From the NCBI GenBank assembly GCA_035235625.1, contig CP141141.1, forward strand, positions 43,609,719-43,673,718: a stretch of DNA of 64,000 nucleotides, read 5' to 3'. Source of the stretch: Saururus chinensis. Taxonomy: Eukaryota; Streptophyta; Magnoliopsida; Piperales; Saururaceae. The position numbers were made by a program, and so were the translations under genes. The notes under the pieces are model-generated. The model saw only the letters and a list, made by a program, of their open reading frames with translations. It had not been told where the DNA came from and searched no databases. Positions 1-10,326 of this stretch are shown here, in pieces. Position 1 is the stretch's first letter; each line of letters starts with the position of its first letter.

Positions 1-656
1 ATCTGCTCTAGATTGTGCACAATAGCCACATTTTTTTCTTTCACATTTATATGTTAAAGTCGAAGGAAATGTGTCCCCAAGATCCTTTAAAGCATCAGCA
101 CATTATATCAACAATAATCTTACGATACACACATCATCCACTTGGGCCGAGGAACATGCGTGCAAAACTGGGTCCTTTTGTTTACACATAAACAAGTTTT
201 TCTCTTTCATCGCCACTGTTATGGTAGAATACCATTTCTTATAAAGCCATTCCACATGATTTGATTCTCTAATTGGGATGCTTCTCCCTCTCACTTTCTC
301 AATTGTCACAAACTTTATTGTCACTTTAGGTAAATAAATACTCCATATTATAAATTAACACGTCTGATAAAGAGGCTCTTTAGATGAGAAAGAAAAATAG
401 CTTAAAAGGCCTTCCCACCATAACTTTACTTAAAAGGAGGATTAAAAACTAAAAACCCTTTTCACATGATATAACAATTTACACTTTGATGTGACATAAA
501 ATTATTTTTCTTTAAAAACTAAAGTAATGCCCAAACAGGCCCTAAGAAAAAACGCATAGAAGTTTTGGGTTATGTTTCAAAATGCTACTGGAAATTTGAC
601 TACCAATTGTTTAGTAGCCTTTTCTAAACATAAAGACTACAAAAGAAAAAATTAGA
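1..656. other. AT-rich intergenic DNA, no gene seen
   Basis: No coding signal was recognised on either strand. The short string CCAAACAGGCCCTAAG near 528-543 resembles the end of a hAT-type MITE, but no matching partner end was found upstream. Confidence 0.5.
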
Positions 657-814
657 TACTTTATTATCTTTAATTTAATAGCTCTATTTTATTCAATTTA
701 AGTGATTAAATATTTTAAAAAAGAATATTATAAGCTTTTTTTTTTCTTAGACATAAATTTTACTATTTAATAAATTTTTTTTTTATAAAAATGGCATATG
801 AAACGGAGGGAGTA
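657..814. mobile_element. Stowaway-like MITE (diverged)
   Basis: The right end read on the minus strand is TACTCCCTCCGTTTCATAT, matching the Stowaway consensus CTCCCTCCGT beside a TA target. The left end is degenerate but keeps TTAATAGCTCTATTTT, which recurs in other copies in this window. The interior is AT-rich and noncoding. The left boundary is approximate. Confidence 0.6.
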
Positions 815-1430
815 GTAAACAATTGAATGACATTTTTATTTTTCCTTTCTTCACTTCCCCTACCGAAGAAATTATTCAATATTCCCGGAGTGCCACTTAG
901 AATTTACGATCACTTACAAGCGCATTTACGCTAATATGCAATCGAGGCCTTCTATGAAAATACATCTTACCCAACACACTGAAAATACTGAATAATTTCT
1001 CCCCTAGCTCACGGTCCACATGAATGGGACCAAGGCCGGGCCACAAAACCTTTTAGCATGTGGACCTCTTTCACCGGACCTTTTAGCCACATAAACGCAT
1101 GGGATCCCCATACAGGCATGGGGCCCGCAGTACTTTTGGTGCCGGGGTGGCCCATGTGAACCATTCATCTTCTGTGTTTTTTTTTTTGCTGCTGGCTGCT
1201 TCCTTTGCCACTTTTGAGTTTTGAGCAAGCCAAAAAAACGAAAGGAAAAATCATTCAGGGACCTCCGCTGCGACCTAGAAGGCCAGCAACGCAATCAAAC
1301 CTTTTCTTACCCTTGAAGACACTTGTGACCAATGCAAGCGTTTGCACTCACGTGCGCACGTGTTCGCCACCACCGCGTTTTCCTTCGCCACGAAGCATAG
1401 TAGTGTACTAATAATGTCATTTCGGCCTTT
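815..1430. other. Intergenic DNA downstream of the LEA_2 gene
   Basis: GC content is locally higher around 1010-1400, but no recognisable protein is encoded. The short frames here have no family match I can name. The 3' UTR of the minus-strand LEA_2 gene probably ends somewhere between 1430 and 1681. Confidence 0.4.
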
Positions 1431-1681
1431 AGCAATAAAATAAATCTAAAAAATTATTCTCTTCGGAAAACGGTATTCCAAGCGGGGCCCATAATTGAAT
1501 TGGAGCCTTCCGGCCCTTCCCTCAATCAAAGCGTCATGTCTCAAGTGAAGACAAAGAAAACAAATTCCAATTTTTTTTTCCTGAGTAAGAAAAGGGCGGG
1601 AAAGGACAATACACCAAAATTCGACCCAAAAAAAATTGAGGGTTGGTAAAATCAAAATTTTTACAGTTAACGGCGGGTTCT

Positions 1682-2872
1682 TCAGACGCTGAGGCCGTCC
1701 ACTCCGCATTGCTTGTAAGTCAGCGACTGTCTCCTTGGGCTGATCACTATCGTGCAGTACACTGATGCCTGCACACATAGCACCCACCACAGCGCACGTT
1801 AGCACCGCCCCATTATTAGACAGCACAGAAAATATCTCGAGATAGAGACAGGCAGAAGAAAAACGGAAAGCAGAAGGAATATTTAGCAATGCCAACCCAC
1901 ACTCCTTGTATATATCGCTATCTCTCACCCGCTAAAAAAATTTAGTAGTAATAATGACACGATTTTACATCAGTAATTACTAATTAGTCCCTTGTGACCA
2001 GTCATTTCACTTGATTTAGTGTAATTCTAAACTTCATTCCTTTTCTTATGTAATTTCTCTATATTTAAAATTTAGGATATTCCCTCCGTTTCATTTCAAA
2101 TAATTACTAGTCCTCTTTTGTTTTGTTATTCTTTTGATAATAATTAGCACATGAAATAAACTGAATTAATAAAAGGAGTAGAAAGTTAATTATATTTATT
2201 TAATTATAATAGAGTTTTTTTAAAAAAATAAACAGCGGCGCAGGTTAGCAGGGGGAGGAAGAGCGGAAGAGTGGGGGAGACAGTGCCAACCTTAACTTTG
2301 GGGGAATTGATGTTGAGGACGCGGATCCGGGCTCCGACGTCACCGACGATGTTGAGGTCGACGCGGTCGTTGACAGCGGCGTCGCGGACGAGGTCGGCGG
2401 CGTTGACCATGGAGACGTCGAGGCGGTCGACGGCGACGCGGGCCTCGACGGACCGGAGGCTGTGGGCAGGCTGGAAGAAGGCGGGGACGCGGGCAAGGCC
2501 GAGGGGGACGCCCTTGTACATGACGTAGAGGTCAGCGGGGCTGTACTGGATGCCCACCTTGTTGGGGTTGGCGGCAGAGAAGATCAGGGAGATGTTGAGG
2601 CTGAGGTAGGTGGCGGCGGAGGAGGTGGTGAAGAGCAGGTAGTGGACCGACACTTGCTGCAGGTCGAAGTGCGGCTTCTTGGGCTTCAGCGCCAGGAAAA
2701 CGAAGAGCGCGATAGCGGTGATGAGGAGGGCTAGGAAGATGAGCAGAAGGAAGAGGCAGCAGCAGCAGCCTTTAAAGGAGGCCGCGGCCGACGACCGCCG
2801 CGGCTGGTAGTGGTGGTAAGTAGGGTGGTGCAAGCCATTTCCGTTCATATTGTTGGCTGCGGGGCCGGCCAT
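1682..2872 (-). CDS. LEA_2 / NDR1-HIN1-like (NHL) membrane protein
   Basis: Two exons: 2291-2872 (ATG at 2870-2872) and 1682-1768, joined by a phase-0 intron 1769-2290 (donor AAG|GTTGGC, acceptor GTGCAG|GCATCA). The product is 222 aa. It has a His/Pro/Arg-rich cytosolic N-terminus, a CCCC cluster at residues 36-39 that may be acylated, a single membrane anchor at about 38-62, then an LEA_2 fold containing FSAANPNKVGIQY and ending LNINSPKVK. The small second exon encodes IVISPRRQSLTYKQCGVDGL, the conserved C-terminal signature of this family, which supports the splice. A longer open frame reaches 3025 but begins with GTG, so the first ATG was taken. Relatives sit at the plasma membrane and are linked to defence or development; the specific role is unknown. 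The intron carries a MITE. Confidence 0.88.
2078..2180. mobile_element. Stowaway-like MITE inside the LEA_2 intron
   Basis: The left end TTCCCTCCGTTTCATTTCAA and the right end AATAAAAGGAGTA are inverted relatives of the Stowaway terminus. The element is about 103 bp and lies entirely within the 1769-2290 intron, so it does not affect the coding sequence. Confidence 0.6.
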
Positions 2873-3025
2873 CTTTGAGGCGTCCGTGGCTATTCGATCT
2901 CCGCCACCGCCTCTTCGCCCTTTGAATCGATGGATTTCTGTTCGCTGTGTGGATTTGGGAGGGTTTGTGCGGAGGGGTGGAAACTGGAGATGGCCGGGGG
3001 TGGTGTCTGGATAGGCCGCGGCCAC

Positions 3026-3879
3026 TTTTTCCTTTTGTTTGTTCTGGCCGGGAGTGGAGAGTGGTGGGAACTAGCGTGCGCCGTACGTGCCGCGCCTAGT
3101 GGGTCCCAACGGGTTGACGGCGCTAGCAGCCGGACTCTGAACTTCGGAGCTGGAAATGAACAGAAGATTCTGCTGCTGTTCGGAACCAGATTTATTAGTT
3201 ATGTTGATGTTGCTTTTTCGGTAACAATGTTGATGTGGTTGTTGGATAAACCGGGGTTAGGGCTTCTTTTTTTTTACATAGACATTAACTCTAAAATTAG
3301 TATTCAAACAAAAATACCCCTTCATCCGAGGAAAGAGTAGGACCAACTTAACCCCGGCTCCTAGTGCTTTATCGTTGAGCCGAAGTTCCCATTCAACTCC
3401 TTGTCTTCCTCTTTCTTCGCCTCCGACTTTATATCGGCCATCGAGTCGCTCTACTTGTTTGGCATCCACAAGATGATCTCTACCATTGTCTCCTCAGATA
3501 TGAGATCCATGGAGGGAGCCACCTCCAAGATCGAGGTTGCCGCCCAGTCGCCCCTTGCCTTCCTATATGGCTCCGGGACCGCCAGGAAGCCCAACCCTGC
3601 AAAGGCATCTTTATATTGTTATTTTGCTGCCAAAGGCGGCAATATGTAGTCCAAGATGACCCTAACCTACACTATCTTCATCAAGAGGTACAAAGAATTT
3701 TATCTTCTTACAAAAACCCTATTCTTTTATCTATAATCAAACTGCTCTAATTCTCTGAACTCGGGATATGAAGGAAATGACAATAGAAATTGCAAATATT
3801 TATTCACTTTGTTATATACAAAGAGAGTAATTTACTTGATCTTTGTAATTTACTATCTTTATTAGGAGGGAAGCATCAG
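3026..3879. other. Promoter side of the LEA_2 gene and intergenic DNA
   Basis: The region upstream of the minus-strand LEA_2 gene is moderately GC-rich to about 3150. At 3400-3650 both strands carry short GC-balanced frames that look gene-derived (minus strand around 3440-3600), but I could not assign a family. They may be a degenerate gene fragment. Confidence 0.35.
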
Positions 3880-4316
3880 AGCTGCTGTAGATGAAGAGGA
3901 AGACCGAGGAGGCATGGAGCATGGAGTAAAGATCTGGACTAAAGAAGAAAGGGAGCAACGATTTGGATGGAGGAAGAAGCGATCTGGATAGAGGAAGAAA
4001 AAGAAAGGGAAGAAGACGTGGTGGAGGAGGGCACGCGGTAGAGGAGGAGTCAGAGCTACTGTGGATGGCGAGGGAGATAGAGGAGAAGGAGGCATGGACT
4101 AAAGATCTGGACGGAGGAAGAAAAGGAGTACAGATTTGGATGGATGAAGAAGCGATATCGACAAAAGAACAAAAGAAAGGGAGGAGGTTACGCGGTGGAG
4201 GAGGTGTCGGAGCTACTGTGGACAGAGAGAGAGACAGAGGAAAAATAGGCTTAGAACATGAAGTAAAAATCTTAGATGGGAAAAAAGAGAGCACGTGATT
4301 TGGATGGAGGAAGAAG
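3880..4316 (+). repeat. Purine-rich degenerate tandem repeat (left part)
   Basis: Variants of GATCTGGATGGAGGAAGAA recur many times with irregular spacing. The same sequence resumes at 6283-6365, so the block was one repeat split by the LTR insertion at 4317-6282. Serine/proline-rich minus-strand frames across it are by-products of the composition. Confidence 0.75.
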
Positions 4317-4908
4317 TGTAACACCCCGCTTTTCTAATCTCGTTTAGCCGATGAGGTTAGAGGTAATTAGATGACCATTAGAGGAGTTTTAGAGTGTTTC
4401 GGAAGTTGAAACCTTTGTACTTGAGTAGAGCTCGAAGAAACGAATGTAACGATTCGAAGAACGTGCAAAACGGAGGTCGGGACCGGAAGTTACGATCTCG
4501 ATGAGCGTAAAAAATAGGTGGGACCCACTTGAAAATAGTGTGAATTGCTACTTTAAGTGGGTTTGTATCGAAGGGCTCGTCGATACGAGTCCAACGGTAC
4601 CAAGAACACGCAAATCCGAATTCGGGGTAGGGAGATACGCGAGTTTGAAGGCTTAAGAATAAAAATAAAATAAAATAAAAGAAAATGGCGCACGGCGCGC
4701 GACTAGCGCACGCCGCAGCACGGTTCAGCGCGAGCCGGCATGAGCCGGCGCGCGGCCACGAAACCGCGCGCGCCCGTGGTAACGCGGGCGCGACCCGCAT
4801 AACGCGCAGACGCGAGCCGCGCGCGGCTCGGTGGGCGCCGCCGCCCGAAACCAGCAGCGCCACCAGTTTTGGCGGCGCGGCGCCACGGTTTCGGCGCGGC
4901 TCGGGGCC

Positions 4909-4916
4909 TATATAAA
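4909..4916 (+). promoter_or_regulatory. TATA box of the solo LTR
   Basis: TATATAAA follows a very GC-rich U3-like stretch and precedes a pyrimidine-rich leader, as expected for the U3/R promoter of an LTR. It would drive transcription rightwards toward the purine repeat and the foldback element. Confidence 0.55.
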
Positions 4917-4999
4917 CCCCATTCCATTCATTTTTCAGGCAGATTTTCTCTCACCCCCTTTCTGACCGTTCTGAGGCCGATTAAGGCCGTTCAAGACCC

Positions 5000-5312
5000 G
5001 TTTCCTACTAAATCGAGCATGCTCTACGTGATGGAGGGGTTCTTTCTTCGAGTCGGAGTCTGTATAAGGAGGAAACGCCCCGAGACAAGGAGAGGTTCTG
5101 CCCGTTGTCCTTGAGCGTCGACAAACTTCTTTCTCCCCGTTCTTAAGCATCCCGACTCCGATTTAGTCCATCCAAGAGGCGTTCTTAACTAAATCGAGTA
5201 TGTTCTACGCGATGGAGAGGTCCGTTCTTTGAGCTGACAACCATATAAGGAGGAAATGTCCCGAGACAAGGAAAGGCTCCGCCCGTTATCCTCGAGCACC
5301 GAACAAGAAATA
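5000..5312 (+). repeat. Internal direct duplication in the solo LTR
   Basis: A segment of about 130 bp around 5000-5135, containing ACTAAATCGAGCATGCTCTAC and later GTATAAGGAGGAAACG, recurs at about 5181-5312 with scattered substitutions. The offset is 181 bp. Both copies lie in the transcribed part downstream of the TATA box. Confidence 0.75.
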
Positions 5313-5684
5313 AGGGCCCAGAGCAAGACAGGGTTCTCTCCAAAGTTGTTGATCTACATCAAGAGAAGTAATCCAGAGTATGGGAGGTTCTGTCCGCCGC
5401 TCACGGGTACAATAAATGAGAAGAGTCTCCGGTAAGAAGAACGTTATACGTAGTCTTTCGACACAAGACGAAGAACGTATGGAGGCTAGAGGAAGCTCCG
5501 TTTATATCTTCGGATCTGAAGGGGAGGATGCTCATACAAGCAACTCCGTATATCGCTACCTTACGTGACATGAGGGCAGTAAGCTTTTCTAATCTTCCGT
5601 ATAGAACGACGTGTGTGTTATGCTTTGATCCATATGCTTGATATGTGATTATATGCTATGATATGTACTTTTATGATGTGTATG

Positions 5685-5835
5685 GTCTCGCTCTAGGGTA
5701 GAGCGAGACGAATGATGTGTGTGTTCGGTCTCGGCTCAGTGATAGAGCGAGCCGGTTGATGTGCTCAGTCTCGATTCAGTAATGGAGCGAGATATGTGTA
5801 TGTTATTTTCAATCCCGCTCTGTGGTAGAGCGAGA
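5685..5835 (+). repeat. Four-copy hairpin array (about 42-bp period)
   Basis: The first unit (5685-5709) is a perfect palindrome with an 11-bp stem, GTCTCGCTCTA pairing with TAGAGCGAGAC around a GGG loop. Degenerate units follow at about 5727-5753, 5766-5794 and 5811-5835, all keeping a GTCTCG..GAGCGAG pattern. Confidence 0.75.
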
Positions 5836-6282
5836 TGTACGATTTCGTTAACTTCCGCTTGACGCCGATTTATGACGAGTTTTTGTGTACTCCAATTAAA
5901 TATTCGGAGATACGTATGTTATACATATATGATTTTGTGATGCTTGTTGTATGTAGTAGCCATTAGGCAGAACTACGTTCGGATCCGATTATATTGGAAT
6001 AATATCCAATATGTACATAGGCAACCAACGGCAAGGCAACGTTGGCCCGATCCAAATCATTATAAATAATATGTTTTATTCTATTTTACACGCAACGAAC
6101 TATGAAGCTTCGTTGTGTGTAAATGGTCGTTACAACCTAAGTCTATGTACGAGGAAGCCTTAAGCTCCGTAGTGCGTAGACGAACGTTGTACCTCTCGCA
6201 CTTAGACGATGATTCCTGGCTTGAGGAATATTTCAAATTCCTATCAGTGATTTTGTGGGCCGGCTCAGCTCAGGTCGTTACA

Positions 6283-6365
6283 AGAAGTGATCTAGACAAA
6301 AGAAGAAAAAGAAAGAAGAAAATGAGATATGGACGAAGGAAGAAAAAGAAAAAAATAGAAGGGTA
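6283..6365 (+). repeat. Purine-rich degenerate repeat (right part)
   Basis: This continues the 3880-4316 block after the solo LTR, again with GATATGGACGAAGGAAGAAA-type units. It begins with the AGAAG copy of the target duplication. Confidence 0.7.
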
Positions 6366-6699
6366 AATTTGTCAAAAAATATAAATTATGTGGATTTTAT
6401 AAATAATTAACACACTTGTCAAACCTCCCGATAAAGTCTGCTCAAGAGAGTAGACGTCAGTTGTTTCTAAAATATATCAGGCTCAAGCTCCACTTCAGGA
6501 GCTTGATAAGTCCTATTATGTTTTTATTATCATTTTTGCCTCCCTAATCCACTCCTTCGCCCGAGTTCCTCACCGTCATTGTCTAGTTCTCCCGAATCTT
6601 TCATTCCTCATTAGCTTTTCAATCATCGGCTTGTAAACAGACGAGCGGATGCTGACAACTTATCCGGCCTCTCCTCCAACACCCAGCGGCTTGTGATAG
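6366..6699. other. Short intergenic gap
   Basis: No gene or repeat was recognised. It separates the purine repeat from the foldback element. Confidence 0.4.
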
Positions 6700-7882
6700 T
6701 GTAAGATCTCTGATCTTGAACTGGTTTATTTTAATGATTATTTATCGGTTATCGTGTGGCTTAAGCGTTTGCTGATTAAATTCGGTGGTTTTAAAAATAA
6801 ATAGATTTTCGAAGGTTGTAATCAAAACCAACTTCATAATTATTAGTTTTAAGTGGTTTTGGGTCAAACCTGAATTTTTTGGATTTTTCTAATTTTTTAT
6901 TAATTTTTCGAAAAGTGGGTTTGGCGGGGCCCCTTGTGGGCCCCACCGACGAAATTGAAGTTTTTGATCAAATTGACCCAGGCATCAACACAAGCTTATA
7001 TAAAAAATTTCATAATTTTTCCGGATTCAATTAGTGTTCAAATGATTAAAATACCTATTTTTAGCTCAAATTTCTATTTACACCACACTAGTTAATTAAG
7101 TACACCCCAAGCCCTACTATAAATAGAAAGGGCAAAGTCATTTCCCTTTTGGGAATAGGCTGGGAGAAGGTGATTAAGGCCTAGTTCCCCAATTAGGCCC
7201 GAATTAGAAATGGATTAAGGTATGTTATTCTTTAATCAAGTCTAAACCCTAGGTTTTCATCTAATCCATATTTTTCCTTTGATTTGATTTGATTTGATTT
7301 TAAGCATCAAAGTCACTTATTTACTCCCTTACTTCAAACCCTATTTCTCAAAATTCATTTTTTTATGCTTAACAAACCCTAGATCTAAGATTTCTTTAAA
7401 GTTTTAAATGTTAAACCGATTTTTAATAGAGTTTAACTAGGACACTATGTTTTTTGGAAGGTTTCCAAGAAGGGTGAAGATCAAACCCGAACCAAAACAA
7501 GTGACAAGGTAATGGGTCTTCAAAATCTCAATTTTCTTATGGTAAAATCTCAATTTTTCATGGTTTATTTGGAATAAGTTTGCTTGATTTAGAGCTCTAA
7601 TGGTGGGATTAGTATATGTTAATTTCTTATTTTGATTTCTTAGGTTTTTGTCTTAAGATGATGTAGATTAGTATTCTAGAAAGTTTGATGAAGTTTTAAT
7701 GGTGTTTGGGACTATAGATGAAGGTTTTAAGTTGTCGGAGTCTCGGTTTTGAAATTCCAAATGAAGAAAAAGGTCAAAATTGCTTTATTGGCGATCGAAC
7801 GGCAACACTACAGTTTTGATATATTTTCAGTTTAGCCGATCGAACGGCCTGCAGGGCGTTCGAACGGCTACATTGCAGATTT
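6700..7882 (+). repeat. Left arm of the foldback element
   Basis: This is an LTR-like sequence in plus orientation, starting TGTAAGATCTCTG and ending near GCAGATTT. It holds a TATA box at 7118-7125 and one to two degenerate GATCGAACGGC repeat units at about 7788-7870. Confidence 0.7.
7118..7125 (+). promoter_or_regulatory. TATA-like box in the left arm
   Basis: TATAAATA lies in the conserved context CTACTATAAATAGAAAG. The equivalent position in the right arm is also TATAAATA, pointing the opposite way. Confidence 0.45.
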
Positions 7883-8540
7883 ACTATCTTTGAAATTTAT
7901 GCTCATTTCAATGTTAAGTGCTAAGGCATACATGAATCATAATTCATGCTAAGTGCTCTCATCAGCCCCTCATGCATTATTTATAATCATAATATCAATG
8001 TTTATCATCATCATTCAATCCCACATGTGTGTGTACATAGTAGAAGCATTTCTCTCGATGCATATCAACATGCTTATAATTCACTAACCATCACCCTACA
8101 CATGTGAATTAACATCTAATCATGAATTCCAGCGGAAATCATAGATGAAGAATCATTAAAATCATAACTCAAATCAAAACTTAACCACAAGCTATACACA
8201 TATAAGATCATTCACTTCATCCTTGAGTCATGACATTCACTAACATTCACACATCAATTAACCACATTCCAACATGACATATCAACCCACTAATATACTG
8301 TAGCTCTACTGAAAATCTACCTAACCATAGAGCATCAATCATTAATAACTTCAAGATGTAATTCCAACATCATATAACCAATCTCAAGTCATTCTACATA
8401 ACACTAATATATACCACAACTTCATAACCTCAATGATACTCCCTTCCAGTAGCATAATATAGCTCAAAACACTACACATACACATGAAAATGATATATCA
8501 AAGTAGAATTATCAAAGTAAACATCATGCAAATATTACAA
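7883..8540. other. Loop between the foldback arms
   Basis: AT-rich sequence with no gene recognised. The homology between the arms stops at GCAGATTT on both sides, so this is the unpaired loop of the structure. Confidence 0.5.
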
Positions 8541-8552
8541 AAATCTGCTGTG

Positions 8553-8730
8553 TAGCTATTCGAACGCCCAGTAGGGCCTTTCGATCGGCTAAACGGTAAA
8601 TCAGTCGAACTGACAATGTTGCCGTTCGAACGCCCAGGAGGGCCGTTCGATCGGCTATGCGAGAAATCGGTCGAACTTACAGTGTTGTCGTTCGAACACC
8701 CAGGAGGGCTGCTCAAACGCCAACAAGGCA
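8553..8730 (-). repeat. 66-bp GC-rich tandem repeat in the right arm
   Basis: Units at 8553-8618 and 8619-8684 are each exactly 66 bp, with a partial third at 8685-8730. Each holds TTCGAACGCCCAGKAGGGC and then TTCGATCGGCT, so the unit is nearly self-complementary around an AGGAGGG-type centre. Its GC content stands out from the AT-rich arm. Confidence 0.8.
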
Positions 8731-9392
8731 TATCGACCTTCTTCTCCATTTCAAATCTTCAAATCGAAACTCCATTGATAAAACTTAAAATCATCATCTA
8801 ACAACCTAAATGTCAATAAAATATCACTATAACTTCCAGAAAGCTAATCCATATCATAACAAGATAAAACCCTGTGAAATCAGGATTAAAGATTACCATT
8901 TACTAATCATGCCATTAAAGTATCAAATCAAATAAATCCACTCAAAATAAACCATGAAATCAAGAGCTTTACTATAGGAAAACTGAAAATTTGAAAGTCC
9001 ATTACCTTATCCCTTGATTAGGCTTGGATTTGATTATCACCCTTCTTGAAAACCTTGCAAATACATAGAGTTTAAATTAAACTCCATTAAAACCGATTTA
9101 ACATAGAAAACCCTAATGAAAAACTTAGATCTAGGGCTTGTTGAACATAAAAATCAAAATTTTAAATTTAGGGTTTGAAGTAAATATGCAAATCAATAGT
9201 TTTGATGTTTAAAAACGAATCAAAATCAAGAGGAAATGATAGATCTAGAAGATATTAAGAGAAAATCAAAGATTTAAGGCTTAATCACAAGGGGCTTACC
9301 TTAAACACCTTCTAATCCGGGCCTAATTGGGAAATTAGGCCTAACCTTCATTTCCTAGCCTATTCCCAAAATGGAAATGACTCAGGTCATCC

Positions 9393-9400
9393 TATTTATA
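9393..9400 (-). promoter_or_regulatory. TATA-like box in the right arm
   Basis: TATAAATA on the minus strand lies in the context TTACTATAAATAGGATG, at the position equivalent to 7118-7125 of the left arm. The two boxes would drive convergent transcription into the loop. Confidence 0.45.
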
Positions 9401-9822
9401 GTAAGGTGTGGGGTGTGTGTAGGTAACTTGTTGGGTATAAATAGTATAATAGGCTAAAAATAGGTAATTTAGCTATTTGAGCACTAATTAAACCTGGGAA
9501 AATTATGAAAAATTTTGGTAAATGCTTGTGTTAATGTTTGGGTTAGTTTGGTCCAAAAACCCAAATTTCAACGGTAGGGCCCACAGGGGGTCTCGCCAAA
9601 CCCTAATTTTTGGAAAATTAGTGAAAAATCAGAAAAATCCCAAAAATTCAGATTTGACCCAAAATCACTTTAAACCAATAATTTTAAAGTTGCTTTTGAT
9701 TAAAACTATCCAAAATATTATTTATTTTTGAAACCACCGAATTAATAAGAAAATAAGTTAACTAAGCAATAACTGATGATTAAAATAAAACGAAAACCGG
9801 TTTAGAAATGAGAGTCCTTACA

Positions 9823-10238
9823 CATGTGTAGGTCCCATGACCCTATGCTATAAATTTTAGGAAATTGAGCATGCGGTGAGTGGCTAGCACATGATTAAGT
9901 GCCTGTAAGCCCCTCGGCTTGGCTTGCTCTAGTGGACTTAGACAAGAAAGGCCGGGGCAGGCACATACTTGCTGGGCTGTAGGAAGGTGCATACATGGGC
10001 GAAGTGGCAAGGTTGATAGCTGCATAACTAACTAGCATGATCACCAAGTGCGTCATGGGGGCAGATTGTTCATAGTGGTTGGCAGTTTCTGACCACTACT
10101 CTAGTAGTTGTTGCACACTCATGGGCATAAATTTATGCATGGTTGTTGATAGTTTTATATGGCTTAGTAGGCTTAGTCGTGGTGAATCTTGTTGTAACTG
10201 CTTAGTTGCGGCCATAAGGGTATAAATATGGGCAGGAT

Positions 10239-10326
<88 letters not shown>

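Larger units (their letters stand above)
4317..6282. mobile_element. Solo LTR of a Ty3/gypsy-type retrotransposon
   Basis: The 1966-bp element starts TGTAACACCCCGC and ends CAGGTCGTTACA, giving the TGTAAC/GTTACA short inverted ends of an LTR. It is flanked by a perfect 5-bp target duplication AGAAG (4312-4316 and 6283-6287). It has a GC-rich U3 at about 4680-4900, a TATA box at 4909-4916 and no gag or pol, so it is a solo LTR left by recombination. The TGTAACACCCC..GGTCGTTACA ends resemble plant Tekay-type chromoviruses; that assignment is from memory of the family. Confidence 0.85.
6700..9822. mobile_element. 3.1-kb foldback element of two inverted LTR-like arms
   Basis: The left arm (6700-7882) and the reverse complement of the right arm (8541-9822) align along their whole length at roughly 70-80% by eye. 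Shared landmarks include TTCGGTGGTTTYAAAAATAAA, GTCATTTCC followed by TTTTGGGAATAGGCT, CCAATTAGGCCCG and AACCCTAGATCTAAG. The outer ends are TGTAAG and CTTACA. No transposase or pol is encoded in the loop. It may be two head-to-head LTR fragments or a MULE/foldback-type element. No clear target duplication was found. Confidence 0.75.
8541..9822 (-). repeat. Right arm of the foldback element
   Basis: This is an LTR-like sequence in minus orientation, with its outer end at CTTACA (9817-9822) and inner end at 8541. It matches the left arm along its length but carries an extra copy of the 66-bp repeat, and it has its own TATA box at 9393-9400 on the minus strand. Confidence 0.7.

Noticed and set aside
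1446-1928. 160-aa minus-strand protein
   Set aside because: It overlaps the true second LEA_2 exon in a different frame; the family signature is in the other frame.
2271-2734. Plus-strand frames across the LEA_2 exon
   Set aside because: They are shadows of a GC-rich exon whose minus-strand product is recognisable.
3023-3025. LEA_2 start at 3025
   Set aside because: The codon is GTG; the first ATG in frame is at 2872 and gives a protein of normal family length.
3812-4324. 170-aa Ser/Pro-rich protein on the minus strand
   Set aside because: It is the complement of a purine-rich degenerate repeat and is cut by the solo LTR boundary.
8541-8730. CRISPR-like array
   Set aside because: The units are contiguous tandem repeats without unique spacers in a plant transposable element.
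8498-8801. Open frames on both strands across the 66-bp repeat
   Set aside because: The repeat length is a multiple of three, which keeps frames open; there is no protein similarity.
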